Notes: generated by a model from the sequence alone, not told the origin. A stretch of 64,000 bases of DNA from Leptospira ainazelensis (GCF_016918785.1 NZ_JAFFPT010000009.1:266001-330000), one strand, 5' to 3'. Counted from the stretch's first letter, positions 19,046 to 31,814 are shown. Numbers and translations: made by a program.

Positions 19046-19435
19046 CAACAAGAAGCTACAGAAGATCATCTCAGCCTTACATTTGCGGCTCTGGCCGACC
19101 CTACGCGGCGAAAGATTTTAGCCACGCTCCGTTATGGGGATATCACCGTGAAGCAACTTGCAGAACCCTTTGCCATGAGTCTTCCCGCGATTACCAAACA
19201 CTTAAAGGTTTTGGAAAGAGCAGGACTGATTTCCCGCGGCAAGGAGGCACAATGGAGACCTTCTCGTTTAGAAACGGGGCCCTTAAAAGAAGTGGCTGAT
19301 TGGATCGACGAATACAGACAAATCTGGGAAGCCAGACTGGATCGGCTGGATGAGTATTTGCGGGAACTCCAGCAGATCGAGAAAAACGAACAAACAAATC
19401 AAAGGAAATTCGACAATGAACAAGGAAAAAATTAA
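19040..19435 (+). CDS. ArsR/SmtB-family winged-helix repressor of the SRPBCC cluster
   Basis: 131 residues. The winged helix is typical: FAALADPTRRKILATLRYGD, then VKQLAEPFAMSLPAITKHLKVLERAGLI. No cysteine metal site is present, so it belongs to the group of ArsR-like regulators commonly linked to SRPBCC/AHSA1 genes rather than to metal sensors. The ATG lies inside its presumed operator. The 3' end overlaps the DoxX gene by 20 bases, so it heads the operon and probably represses it. Confidence 0.88.
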   Translation: MVQQEATEDHLSLTFAALADPTRRKILATLRYGDITVKQLAEPFAMSLPAITKHLKVLERAGLISRGKEAQWRPSRLETGPLKEVADWIDEYRQIWEARLDRLDEYLRELQQIEKNEQTNQRKFDNEQGKN

Positions 19436-19808
19436 AACTATCATCTATTGGGTGGTGACCGTCCTCGTCGCAGCAAACTACGCGTTTGCCGCATACGCAT
19501 ATACGGTGCAGGGACCGGAAGTCGTGGAAGGTATGTCTAAACTCGGTTATCCGCTCTACTTCGTGACTCTTCTCGGAGTTTGGAAACTCCTCGGAGCCAT
19601 TGCAATCAGCGTCCCTAAATTTCCTCTCGTCAAAGAATGGGCTTACGCGGGTATGTTTATCAACCTCACCTCAGCGTCCATTTCCAACGGTATTTCCGGC
19701 TTTGAAACCGTTCATATCGTTATGCCTCTCGTTGGTCTTGTGTTAGTCGCTCTTTCCTGGGCGCTTAGACCCGAAAGCAGAAGACTTCCCGGAGTCTGGA
19801 GTTTATAA
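19416..19808 (+). CDS. DoxX family membrane protein
   Basis: 130 residues from the ATG at 19416, which has AAAGGA about nine bases upstream; longer frames are not supported. Four hydrophobic helices with a polar KLGYPLYFVTLLGVWKLLGA segment match DoxX-like proteins. Their biochemical role is poorly defined. It overlaps the end of arsR and precedes SRPBCC genes, a grouping seen in many bacteria. Confidence 0.8.
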   Translation: MNKEKIKTIIYWVVTVLVAANYAFAAYAYTVQGPEVVEGMSKLGYPLYFVTLLGVWKLLGAIAISVPKFPLVKEWAYAGMFINLTSASISNGISGFETVHIVMPLVGLVLVALSWALRPESRRLPGVWSL

Positions 19809-19876
19809 GAATATTCGAATCTATTCGGAACCTCCGCAAAAAAAGAAAACTTAAGAATTCCAAAAGGATCGATGCA

Positions 19877-20362
19877 ATGACAAAAAATAATCAGACTTTA
19901 AACGAAATCGTTATCACAAGAATTTTCGACGCGCCGAGAGAACTCGTTTTCAAAGCGTGGACGGAACCGGAACATTTGATGCGCTGGTGGGGACCGAAAA
20001 ATTTCACTTCCCCCGAGTGTAAAATCGACTTTCGTATCGGCGGAAAGTATGTCTTCTGCATGCGTTCTCCCGAAGGCCAAAACTTTTGGACCACCGGAGT
20101 CTTTCGCGAAATCGTAATCCCGGAGAAGTTCGTTTACTCGGATTCATTTGCCGACGACAAGGGAAATCCGGTTCCGGCTTCGCATTACGGATTTCAGGGA
20201 GAATTTCCCGACGAAACGACCGTCTCTCTTACATTTGAAACGGTCGACAACAAGACAAAACTTACCTTGAGACATATCGGACTCCCTGCGGGAGAGATCA
20301 GCGAAATGACCAAGGTTGGTTGGAACGAGATGATCGATAAACTTAACGAAAGTTTAAAATAG
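19877..20362 (+). CDS. SRPBCC/AHSA1 family protein (copy 1)
   Basis: 161 residues. Contains the AHSA1 hallmark FDAPRELVFKAWTEPEHLMRWWGP near residue 13 (key words DAPREL, WWGP) and a single START-like fold to the end. Such proteins bind small hydrophobic ligands or act as co-chaperone-like domains; function here is unknown. It is the first of several paralogues in the cluster, 68 bases after the DoxX gene. Confidence 0.82.
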   Translation: MTKNNQTLNEIVITRIFDAPRELVFKAWTEPEHLMRWWGPKNFTSPECKIDFRIGGKYVFCMRSPEGQNFWTTGVFREIVIPEKFVYSDSFADDKGNPVPASHYGFQGEFPDETTVSLTFETVDNKTKLTLRHIGLPAGEISEMTKVGWNEMIDKLNESLK

Positions 20363-20405
20363 ATTTTTTTGTCACTGTCGATTCGGAATCGGCGCGGAGT
20401 AAACT

Positions 20406-20546
20406 ATGAACGGACCTTACAATCACAAATCGAACACGGCGGATCGTGAAATATCCGCCTCACGCGTGTTTGACGCACCAAGGGAATTGGTCTGGACCGA
20501 CCCGAATCACATCGGTAACTATATTACAAAGTTCGCAAACTCATAA
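20406..20546 (+). pseudogene. decayed SRPBCC/AHSA1 copy
   Basis: A 46-codon open frame beginning MNGPYNHKSN. It keeps SRVFDAPRELVW then jumps to TDPNHIGNY and ends, whereas intact paralogues read DAPRELVWKAWTDPEHL..WWGP and continue for about 120 residues. The KAW tripeptide and almost the whole C-terminal fold are missing, so this is a deletion remnant of a further paralogue. It sits between two intact copies. Confidence 0.65.
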
Positions 20547-20558
20547 ACGGAGAATTTT

Positions 20559-21107
20559 ATGTCTATGTTAAAACTCATTCTACTTTCCATCGTCGGTCTT
20601 TTGATCGTCGTCACCGTGATCCTTCTCGTAATCGCGAGCACAAAACCGGACGATTTTCGTTATCAAAGATCGATCTCTATCCAAGCGCCGCCTGAGAAAG
20701 TGTTCCCTTTGATCAACGATTTTCGCACATGGGCAAAATGGTCCCCTTGGGAGAACGTGGATCCTTCCATGAAAAAAACTTACAGCGGTCCGGCAAACGG
20801 AGTCGGTACGATCTACGAATGGGATGGAAACAAAAACATCGGAAAAGGCCGTATGGAAATTACGAACTCGAACTCTCCTTCTAAGATCACGATTCAACTC
20901 GACTTTATCGCTCCCTTTGAGGCTCACAACACCGCGGAGTTCACCTTGGACAAAAAGGGCGATTCGACTCAGGTGACTTGGGTCATGTTTGGAAAAAATC
21001 AGTTCATTTCAAAGGTGATGGGCTTGTTCTTAAATATGGATGAAATGATCGGAAAACAATTCGAAACCGGCTTAAACAATCTAAAAACGATCGGCGAAGG
21101 CAAATGA
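20559..21107 (+). CDS. SRPBCC family protein with N-terminal membrane helix
   Basis: 182 residues. One strong hydrophobic helix (about residues 4-25) is followed by a polyketide-cyclase/SRPBCC domain starting YQRSISIQAPPEKVFPLINDF and containing WAKWSPWE. It probably faces the periplasm or membrane surface. It resembles the minus-strand gene at 24772-25314 in layout. Its stop overlaps the next gene's ATG by four bases. Confidence 0.8.
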   Translation: MSMLKLILLSIVGLLIVVTVILLVIASTKPDDFRYQRSISIQAPPEKVFPLINDFRTWAKWSPWENVDPSMKKTYSGPANGVGTIYEWDGNKNIGKGRMEITNSNSPSKITIQLDFIAPFEAHNTAEFTLDKKGDSTQVTWVMFGKNQFISKVMGLFLNMDEMIGKQFETGLNNLKTIGEGK

Positions 21108-21613
21108 GCGAAAAAAGTAACATTATAATTCCTGAATTTACTTATTCACGGACCTTCGACGCTCCGCGTAAACTCGTCTGGAAAGCATGGACGGAGCCTG
21201 CAAGACTCGCCGAGTGGTGGGGACCGAAGGGGCTTACGATGGGCGTCACTAGTCTGGATCTGAAACCGGGCGGCTTGTTTCATTACAGCATGAAAACTCC
21301 GGACGGACAGATCATGTGGGGAAGATTCGTTTATAAAGAAATCTCTCCTCCCGAAAAACTTATCTATGTGGTCTCCTTTTCGGATGAGAACGCGGGTATG
21401 GTTCGTCATCCGATGGCCGAAGGATGGCCTTTGGAAATGCTCAATACGGTTACGTTTACGGAAGAAAAGGGAAAGACGATTATCAACCTGAAAGGATCGC
21501 CTATCAATGCGACGGCCGAAGAAATCAAGATTTTCGGAGACAACTTCCCGTCGATGAATCAGGGATTCGCCGGAACGTTGGATCAACTCGAAACGTATCT
21601 GTCAAAACTATAA
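21104..21613 (+). CDS. SRPBCC/AHSA1 family protein (copy 2)
   Basis: 169 residues, ATGA overlap with the preceding gene. Shows FDAPRKLVWKAWTEPARLAEWWGP (key words DAPRKL, WWGP) near residue 15 and LDLKPGGLFHYSMKTPDG near 48, the standard AHSA1 layout. Paralogous to copies 1 and 3; ligand unknown. Confidence 0.82.
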   Translation: MSEKSNIIIPEFTYSRTFDAPRKLVWKAWTEPARLAEWWGPKGLTMGVTSLDLKPGGLFHYSMKTPDGQIMWGRFVYKEISPPEKLIYVVSFSDENAGMVRHPMAEGWPLEMLNTVTFTEEKGKTIINLKGSPINATAEEIKIFGDNFPSMNQGFAGTLDQLETYLSKL

Positions 21614-21681
21614 ATTAGGAAAACGGAATGTGGGTCGTTCAAATACTTTTCCAAGGAGGCCCGCTCCAGGAGAATCATACT

Positions 21682-22146
21682 ATGAAAAAAAACGAACAAC
21701 TTTCGGCGACGATCGGAGAAAAGGAAATCGTAAGCAGAAGGATATTCGACGCGCCCAGAGATCTGGTTTTCAAGGCTTGGACCGAGCCTGAACATCTAAA
21801 ACTCTGGTGGGGGCCCGAAGGATTTACGAACACGTTTCACGAATTTGATCTAAGGCCGGGAGGCAACTGGAGATTTGTGATGCACGGACCGGACGGAACC
21901 GACTATGAAAATCATAGCGTTTTTGTTGAGATTCTCAAACCGGAACGAATCCTATTCGAACACGTATCGCAACATCACTATGTAGCTACGATTCATTTTG
22001 AAGAAGTAGGAGATCAAACCCAGGTCGACTTTAAAATGGTGTTCGACACTTCGGAAGAATTCGATAGGGTCAAAAAATATATCGAGGTAGGAAACGAACA
22101 GAACTTCGACAGATTGAAAGGAGAACTCGCAAGAATGGCCGGCTGA
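21682..22146 (+). CDS. SRPBCC/AHSA1 family protein (copy 3)
   Basis: 154 residues from the ATG at 21682, preceded by AGGAG at an eight-base spacing. The frame extends upstream to an ATG at 21628 (MWVVQILFQGG), which also has an AGGA nearby, so an 18-residue longer form is possible. Contains FDAPRDLVFKAWTEPEHL and WWGPEGF followed by FDLRPGGNW. Paralogous to copies 1 and 2. Confidence 0.8.
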   Translation: MKKNEQLSATIGEKEIVSRRIFDAPRDLVFKAWTEPEHLKLWWGPEGFTNTFHEFDLRPGGNWRFVMHGPDGTDYENHSVFVEILKPERILFEHVSQHHYVATIHFEEVGDQTQVDFKMVFDTSEEFDRVKKYIEVGNEQNFDRLKGELARMAG

Positions 22147-22239
22147 TCCTTCTGCGAAAAAATCCCTATACATCGAGTCGACGGATATGTTCCGAAATAT
22201 ATTAAAATTCCTGAATAAACCAAAAATCAAAAAAGAGAT

Positions 22240-22794
22240 ATGAGAAAGATTATTTTTCAAATGATGGTCTCCGTGGACGGATATTACGAAGGACCGAACA
22301 AGGAAATCGATTGGCATGTCGTGGACGATGAATTTAACGAATACGCTTTCGATTTTCTAAATCAACTCGACACACTAATATTCGGAAGAATCACCTATGA
22401 ACTGATGGCGAACTATTGGCCGACGGAAGAAGCTATCAAAAATGATCCTCTTGTAGCGAATAGAATGAACGAAATCGAAAAGGTTGTAGTCTCCCGGACT
22501 CTCACAAATCCGAAATGGAAGAATTCCAGAAGGATACAAGGAAATCCCGAAGAGGAAATCCGAAAAATCAAACAACAACCGGGAAAAGATATTGCGATCT
22601 TCGGAAGTTCCGATCTGGCTCTTTCTTTGATACGGGCCGGATTGATCGATGAGTTCAGAATTCTTATAAACCCGGTTCTTTTAGGAAAAGGAAAACCTTT
22701 GTTTTTAGGTTTACCGAACTCATACAAGCTAAAACTGAAACAAACAAGAATATTCAAATCCGGCAATATACTTCTGAGTTATCAGCCGGTTTAA
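22240..22794 (+). CDS. dihydrofolate reductase family protein (RibD C-terminal-like)
   Basis: 184 residues. MRKIIFQMMVSVDGYYEG at the N terminus, TLIFGRITYELMANYWP near residue 45, IAIFGSSDLALSLI near 120 and a final LLGKGKPLFLG match the RibD-C/DHFR-like fold, including the NADPH-binding GSSDL turn. These small proteins are often of unknown substrate and should not be assumed to be FolA. It lies in the same direction as the SRPBCC genes, 93 bases after the last one. Confidence 0.8.
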   Translation: MRKIIFQMMVSVDGYYEGPNKEIDWHVVDDEFNEYAFDFLNQLDTLIFGRITYELMANYWPTEEAIKNDPLVANRMNEIEKVVVSRTLTNPKWKNSRRIQGNPEEEIRKIKQQPGKDIAIFGSSDLALSLIRAGLIDEFRILINPVLLGKGKPLFLGLPNSYKLKLKQTRIFKSGNILLSYQPV

Positions 22795-22805
22795 GAAAAA
22801 ATAAA

Positions 22806-24338
22806 ATGAATCAGACAAACACAAACTCGAACCTCGCCGGAAAAAAAGAATGGATCGGTCTTGCGGTTATCGCACTGCCCTGTCTTCTTTATGCGATGGA
22901 TCTTACAGTTCTTTATCTCGCCGTTCCGCATTTGACGGAGGATTTAAAACCGTCCGGCTCTCAACTTCTTTGGATCGTAGATATCTACGGTTTTTTAGTA
23001 GCGGGCTTTTTGGTAACGATGGGGACTTTAGGAGACCGTATCGGCAGAAGAAAACTTCTTATGATCGGAGCGTTTGCCTTCGGCGTTGCGTCCGTTCTCG
23101 CAGCATTCTCTAAAACCGCGGAGATGTTGATCGCGACACGAGCACTGCTCGGAATTACCGCGGCCACTTTAGCGCCCTCAACTCTATCATTGATCCGTAA
23201 TATGTTTTTGGACTCGAACCAGAGAACCTTTGCGATAGGAATCTGGGGAACAAGTTTTTCCATCGGAGGAGCCATCGGTCCTTTGATCGGAGGACTGTTA
23301 CTCGAACATTTCTGGTGGGGATCCGTATTTCTTTTGAGCGTCCCGGTTATGATTCTACTTTTAATCGTCGGACCCAAACTTTTACCGGAGTTCAAGGATC
23401 CGAACGCAGGAAGTTTGGACATCCTAAGCGCGGTTCTTTCGCTTGTATCGGTTCTATCGATCATCTTCGGATTAAAACAAGTAGCGGAACATGGATGGGG
23501 AATCGTCTCCTTTCTTTCGATCGCCTTAGGGCTGTTTGTCGGAGCGCTTTTTATCCGAAGACAAAAACGATTACCGGATCCTATGATCGACCTTGAGTTG
23601 TTTAAGGTTCCGGCTTTCAGCGCGGCGCTCATCGCAAACAGTCTCACGATTTTTGTAGGCTTGGGAAGTTTTCTTTTCTTGGCACAATACCTTCAACTTG
23701 TACTCGGCTTATCCCCGATGGAAGCGGGGCTCTGGACCTTGCCGTCCGCAGCCGGAAACGTCGCGGGTTCGATGACTGTCCCGGTGCTCGTAAGAAAAAT
23801 ACGACCCGTCTTTGTCGTCGCGGGAGGTTTGATTTTGACCGTGATCGGAATGTCTCTCTACTCTCTCGTCAACGAACAAACCGGTTTGGCATACGTCGTC
23901 GTCGGTTCGGTCATTCTTTCCTTAGGAATTTGTTCCGTAGTCATTATCGGAACGGACATCATCGTCGGCTCCGCGCCGCCTGAAAAAGCGGGAGCCGCCG
24001 CATCCATCTCCGAAACCGGAGCCGAGTTCGGAGGTGTACTCGGAATCGCGGTTTTAGGAAGTATCGGAACCGCCGTTTATAAAAATCAAATGAAAGGAAT
24101 CCTACCGGAAGGGATCACTCCGGAATCGGCGGAGGCGGCTCAGGGCACGTTAGGCGCAGCAGTGGCGATCGCGAAAGAATTGCCGGAACATTTAGGGCAT
24201 TCTCTTCTCATCCCGGCCAAACAGGCGTTTACCGAATCATTTCAGTTGGTTTCAGTACTTTGTGCGGCCATCGCTTTAGTTTTGGCGATCACGGTGATCG
24301 CCTTACGTAAAAGTTTGGGAAAAGGAGAAGAGGCATGA
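22806..24338 (+). CDS. MFS drug efflux transporter, DHA2 (14-TMS) family
   Basis: 510 residues with about fourteen hydrophobic helices. Motif A appears as GTLGDRIGRRKLLMIGAF near residue 75, and motif C-like GPLIGGLLLEHFWW near 158, as in SmvA/QacA-type proton-driven multidrug exporters. It begins 11 bases after the DHFR-like gene, so it is probably the end of the ArsR-controlled cluster. The substrate is unknown. Confidence 0.87.
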   Translation: MNQTNTNSNLAGKKEWIGLAVIALPCLLYAMDLTVLYLAVPHLTEDLKPSGSQLLWIVDIYGFLVAGFLVTMGTLGDRIGRRKLLMIGAFAFGVASVLAAFSKTAEMLIATRALLGITAATLAPSTLSLIRNMFLDSNQRTFAIGIWGTSFSIGGAIGPLIGGLLLEHFWWGSVFLLSVPVMILLLIVGPKLLPEFKDPNAGSLDILSAVLSLVSVLSIIFGLKQVAEHGWGIVSFLSIALGLFVGALFIRRQKRLPDPMIDLELFKVPAFSAALIANSLTIFVGLGSFLFLAQYLQLVLGLSPMEAGLWTLPSAAGNVAGSMTVPVLVRKIRPVFVVAGGLILTVIGMSLYSLVNEQTGLAYVVVGSVILSLGICSVVIIGTDIIVGSAPPEKAGAAASISETGAEFGGVLGIAVLGSIGTAVYKNQMKGILPEGITPESAEAAQGTLGAAVAIAKELPEHLGHSLLIPAKQAFTESFQLVSVLCAAIALVLAITVIALRKSLGKGEEA

Positions 24339-24771
24339 ATCCGGACCGTACAATAAAAGTCGGATCGTTTTTCCGCGGATCTCAAAAAACAGAGAGCTCA
24401 AATTCCAAACCGTCCTTGATATCGGTCTAAGAAAAAAAAATGAAAGCAGAAATAGAAATAAAAACTTCGAATGTTCTTTCGAAAGATTCTTCCTTTCAAA
24501 AAAAGGAAACGGGAAGGATTTTGTTTCATCCGGCTCTTTTAAAAAACCAAAAACGAACGGTGAAAAACTCCGAAATAGAAATGAAAGAGGATTACATTTC
24601 TATGATACAATCGCTTTTGTTTTAAACGAATTGAAATTCTAAGGTTCAATACGTTCTTTCTAAATCTAAAAGATAACATTTAAAGAAGCGACTTGTCTTC
24701 AAAAAAGTGCGGAAATCGTTTTAAAAAGAGAACATGCTTTCCACTTTAACGAGGAAAGCTAATCAGAATAC
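24339..24771. other. convergent intergenic region without a recognised gene
   Basis: 433 bases between the MFS and the minus-strand SRPBCC gene. A 61-codon frame at 24440-24625 (MKAEIEIKTSNV) is lysine-rich, has no known relatives that I can name and no good ribosome binding site, so I leave it uncalled. Confidence 0.45.
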
Positions 24772-25314
24772 TTACTTTTCTAGATTCGTCTTTAAGTTCT
24801 TTAGACTTTCATCCATGTTATCAATGATTTCTTTTTGCTGGTCCAAACAAACGTTCAGGATAAAACTGATCACAGTCATTGGAAACGACATACGGTCGAA
24901 CATTCCCAAGGAAACTTTTGTCTGGTTTTCTCCGACGGCTTTGGTCGTAATGTAAGAAGTAAAACTTGCTTCGAAAGGTTTTTTAAAACGAAGCTGAGTT
25001 TCCAATTTTTCACCGTCGACGATCTTGACAATTTCCTCTTCGGCGGTTCCGACCTCCGGATTCTCGCTTTCCCAAGAACTCGTAAAACCGACGGTTCCGT
25101 CGATTCCTTTAAATTCTTTTTTCATCTTAGGATCTTTTTTCGACCAAGCGTTCCATTGTTCGTGATTTTTTAAGAATTTGATCTGGTCAAAAACCTGTTT
25201 GTTAGGTTTGTTGATTACGATTTCTCTTTCTATTTGAAAATCTTTCGGCGCAATCAGAGCGAGAACCACGACGAGCGCAACCAATCCGCCGGCGATGTAT
25301 AATAAAATCTTCAT
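24772..25314 (-). CDS. SRPBCC family protein with N-terminal membrane helix
   Basis: 180 residues from the ATG at 25314, which has GGAG nine bases upstream. One hydrophobic helix (MKILLYIAGGLVALVVVLAL) precedes a polyketide-cyclase-like domain (FQIEREIVINKPNKQVFDQI, WNAWSKKDP). The layout is the same as the gene at 20559, so the two are probably paralogues flanking the cluster on opposite strands. Confidence 0.8.
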   Translation of the reverse strand: MKILLYIAGGLVALVVVLALIAPKDFQIEREIVINKPNKQVFDQIKFLKNHEQWNAWSKKDPKMKKEFKGIDGTVGFTSSWESENPEVGTAEEEIVKIVDGEKLETQLRFKKPFEASFTSYITTKAVGENQTKVSLGMFDRMSFPMTVISFILNVCLDQQKEIIDNMDESLKNLKTNLEK

Positions 25315-25534
25315 ATTCCATTCTCCCTTTTTGATCAATCGAATCTTACTGCAAATCGATTGTAAACGTAAAAAACGTTCTTTTGAGACGAAATCATCCG
25401 GATCAAATTCGATACGATCGTTAAAAGGTCCGAGACTCGTTGAAAAAATCCAAAAGGAGAATCCATAATTCGAGAATCATTCCGTAAAATTGAGAAACCT
25501 GCTCCTGTAACCCGGACCGAAAAAAACGTTAAAG

Positions 25535-25568
25535 GCACATTATATTCTAAAATTAGAATGTAATGTGC
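25535..25568 (-). terminator. intrinsic terminator of the lipoprotein gene
   Basis: A 16-base stem with one mismatch: GCACATTATATTCTAA pairs with TTAGAATGTAATGTGC around a two-base loop. On the minus strand a T-rich tract follows (CTTTAACGTTTTTTT). It begins 11 bases after the stop codon of the lipoprotein gene. Confidence 0.65.
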
Positions 25569-25578
25569 GATTGCCGAG

Positions 25579-26586
25579 TTAAAAATTTAAGGATTGGATT
25601 CTTTTCACCAGTTCTTTGGGTTTTACCAATTCCCATTTAGGAACGAGTTTTTCTTCCTGTCCTACGGTCGCCTCTTGCGTCCAAATCTGCCACCGACTAA
25701 CTCCGGATCGTTTCAGAGCGAAGAGGATCGTTTTTTCCCCCGGGGGAAGATTTGGGAAAACGACACGATTGGAAGCGTCCTTATACGCGGGCATCACAGA
25801 ACGGATCGAAGGAATGATCAATCGATACGAGGTTTCGTCCTCCCCGGAAGGATAAGCCGCTTCCACGTTCAGGGAAACCAAACGTGTTCCCATATATAGG
25901 AATCGATCACAGTTGATCCAACCGAGCGTTAAGATAGGAAAATAAACCGGCTTTGCCTTCCCGGATACGACTAAAACCTCTTCCGAAAAACGCATTTCAA
26001 CTCTATCGTTCGGTTGTGTCGAAGTTTGATACTTTGCCAACGAAGGTTGAGTCGGTTCCAACTCCGATTTTGACACGTTAGTCGGTCTCGCCGCTTCCGT
26101 AGACCAATCTACGATTCCTTCCTTTGTCCGGTTTCCGTAAAAGACTTGAAAACCGGGTTCGATCTTTCCGGAAAAGGAAACTTTCGGAGGATTTTTGGGG
26201 TTCACATTCGCCTTGACTCCGGATTCTACGAACGCGTTTAGAAGAATCATCCCCTTTGTCTGAATCGGACGCCCAAGCGAGGCGGTGGTCAAACCGGACA
26301 GAAGAATATCTTCACTTTTATAATATTCAGAAACTTCAATACGAACTGCTGCGGTCAGAATAGGATTCCCATCGGCGTCCACAAGGCTTCCGCCCGGAAA
26401 TTGAATCTTAGTTCCTTCGTCCGCTTCGATTTCGGAATCTTTTTTAGGATCGATCACGAAGATTTGAGTAGGTTTGTAACGGGAGGAATCGATCCATTCA
26501 TAACGTTGTGTGGAAATCAAACGCTCCCAGCTCGCACAATTGAGAATCGTAATAGAAAGAAGAATCCAAAAAAACCGAACGATCAT
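25579..26586 (-). CDS. putative lipoprotein of unknown function
   Basis: 335 residues from the ATG at 26586, which has GAGG about six bases upstream (a GTG at 26592 is also possible). The N terminus MIVRFFWILLSITILNC is a signal peptide ending in a spirochaete-type lipobox with Cys near residue 17. The mature part begins with a segment containing IFVIDPKKDSEIEADEGTKIQFPGGSLVDADG, which resembles beta-sandwich repeats seen in other bacterial surface proteins (key words GTKIQFPGGSL). No catalytic motif is visible. Confidence 0.7.
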   Translation of the reverse strand: MIVRFFWILLSITILNCASWERLISTQRYEWIDSSRYKPTQIFVIDPKKDSEIEADEGTKIQFPGGSLVDADGNPILTAAVRIEVSEYYKSEDILLSGLTTASLGRPIQTKGMILLNAFVESGVKANVNPKNPPKVSFSGKIEPGFQVFYGNRTKEGIVDWSTEAARPTNVSKSELEPTQPSLAKYQTSTQPNDRVEMRFSEEVLVVSGKAKPVYFPILTLGWINCDRFLYMGTRLVSLNVEAAYPSGEDETSYRLIIPSIRSVMPAYKDASNRVVFPNLPPGEKTILFALKRSGVSRWQIWTQEATVGQEEKLVPKWELVKPKELVKRIQSLNF

Positions 26587-26833
26587 ATACACCTCTATTT
26601 CTAATTGGTATCGGGCCCGATCTTAAGACAGACAAACAATCTCTCAAAAAGGTGTCGATAAAAATGAAATTTATTTCCACAAGATAAAAAGAAAACACCG
26701 AGTGACCGTAAACCGGGAACTTTGGAGTAGAACGTCAACCTTTTTTGGATCGATTTAATTGTTCCGACAAACAAGTTCTTTCGAGAAAAATACTTGCTTC
26801 GAACTCAAGGTTCGACTGGGAAAAAAGGCGAGT

Positions 26834-28285
26834 TCAAAGAATCGATCCGCGCCCCGGAAGACAAACGTCGCAGTTTCCGCAGCCTGGGAAGATCGTATCA
26901 AAATACTCGTATACGAATTCTCTTCTACACTTTTCCGATTTAAGATAGAGGAGCATCTGATACAAACGTTTGAGGCTTGTTTTCTTTTTTAAATCCAATA
27001 ACTCCGGCGAAACAAGCGCGTCCGGCAAAGGCTCTCTCAATCGTAAAGAATTTCTTTCCAATTCTCCGGAGGTGACTCCGTGTCTTTCAAAAAGATTGAG
27101 AACCGTCTGAAGACGGTGATCTCCCCGGTTTTTATGAACAACCCTGGCCTGCAATTCTTCGTATGTCAGAGAAGACAATTTGTCTCCGAGGTGCTGCATC
27201 GCCTGAAAAACCCGTCCGATAAAAACTTCGTCCGGATTTTGCCATTCGATAAATTCCATCAATACCGTAAGATCGTCTTGGATATAAAATACGTGACAAT
27301 CGGAAGGATTTCCGTCTCTTCCTGCGCGACCGATTTCCTGATAATAACTTTCTAAGGAGGAAGGTAATTCGGCGTGAATGATCGTTCTTATATTCGGTTT
27401 ATCCACACCCATCCCGAACGCATTGGTCGCAAGAAGAATCGTTTCATCCGATTTAAGAAACTGATTTTGTACACGTTTTCTCTGATCCGGAGCCAACTGA
27501 CCGTGATAGATTCGATGAGGAATTTTTTGTATATCGAGTTTCTCGCTAAACTTTTCTATATTCTTAATTAGATTAAAATATACGATCGTACTTTCTTTTT
27601 GTGTTCTTAAAAGATCCACAATCGCTTCCATCTTGGAAGGTTCGTCCACAAAAGTACGAACGTCTAAAAATAAATTCGGTCTACAGATCCCTTCGTTATA
27701 AACTTCGATTTCAGATTCTTCCAATCCTATCTGACGAACGATGTCTTTCTGAATTTCGGCGGTTGCGGTTGCGGTTAACGCAATCGTCGCGGGTTTATGA
27801 AGAATCTCCCTGAACTCGGAAATCTTAGTATAATCGGGCCGAAAATCATGACCCCACTGGCTGATACAATGCGCTTCGTCGATCGCAAGCAAAGAAACCT
27901 TTCTTCCTTGGAGCGCGTCCAAAAATGCCCGTTTACGAAATCTCTCGGGAGAAACATACAAGATCTTATACTTACCTCGTTTTAGATCTTCATAACTCCG
28001 AATTCGATCTTCCTTTGAAAGGGAGGAATTGATAAAAGCGGCGTCGATCCCCAGGGTTTTTAATTTGGAAACCTGATCCTGCATAAGCGCGATCAACGGA
28101 GAAATGACGATCGTCAATCCTTCCATCGCCAGAGCGGGCAACTGATAACAGATCGATTTACCCATTCCCGTCGGCATGATGACGAGACAATTTTTTCCGG
28201 AAAGAACGTCGGATATGATCTTTTCTTGCGAAGTTCTAAAAAAGGAAATACCAAAAAAAGTTTTGAGTTCGGCGACTGAAGGCAT
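26834..28285 (-). CDS. recQ: ATP-dependent DNA helicase RecQ
   Basis: 483 residues. All SF2 motifs are present: PTGMGKSICYQLPA (Walker A near residue 38), AIDEAHCISQWGHDFRPDY (motif II plus aromatic loop near 133), LTATAT, ATNAFGMGVDKPNIR and YYQEIGRAGRDG. The zinc-binding domain ends the protein with CRREF..GCGNCDVC. The HRDC domain is absent, making this a short RecQ. It is divergent from the recCBD operon across 109 bases, so the two repair loci may share control. Confidence 0.92.
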   Translation of the reverse strand: MPSVAELKTFFGISFFRTSQEKIISDVLSGKNCLVIMPTGMGKSICYQLPALAMEGLTIVISPLIALMQDQVSKLKTLGIDAAFINSSLSKEDRIRSYEDLKRGKYKILYVSPERFRKRAFLDALQGRKVSLLAIDEAHCISQWGHDFRPDYTKISEFREILHKPATIALTATATAEIQKDIVRQIGLEESEIEVYNEGICRPNLFLDVRTFVDEPSKMEAIVDLLRTQKESTIVYFNLIKNIEKFSEKLDIQKIPHRIYHGQLAPDQRKRVQNQFLKSDETILLATNAFGMGVDKPNIRTIIHAELPSSLESYYQEIGRAGRDGNPSDCHVFYIQDDLTVLMEFIEWQNPDEVFIGRVFQAMQHLGDKLSSLTYEELQARVVHKNRGDHRLQTVLNLFERHGVTSGELERNSLRLREPLPDALVSPELLDLKKKTSLKRLYQMLLYLKSEKCRREFVYEYFDTIFPGCGNCDVCLPGRGSIL

Positions 28286-28394
28286 TCAGATTACATTCTT
28301 CTATCGATCTTTGAGAGCAAGAGAAAATGTAATTACTTGCCATCTCGCCGAATTCTTAGAATGCTCGTAAATCCGGGACCAAAAGAGGAAACGT

Positions 28395-31810
<3,416 letters not shown>

Positions 31811-31814
<4 letters not shown>

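Noticed and set aside
22985..23647. 220-codon open frame antisense to the MFS transporter
   Set aside because: The transporter frame has full family motifs and the antisense frame has none.
24440..24625. 61-codon frame after the MFS gene
   Set aside because: Lysine-rich, weak translation signal and no recognisable relatives.
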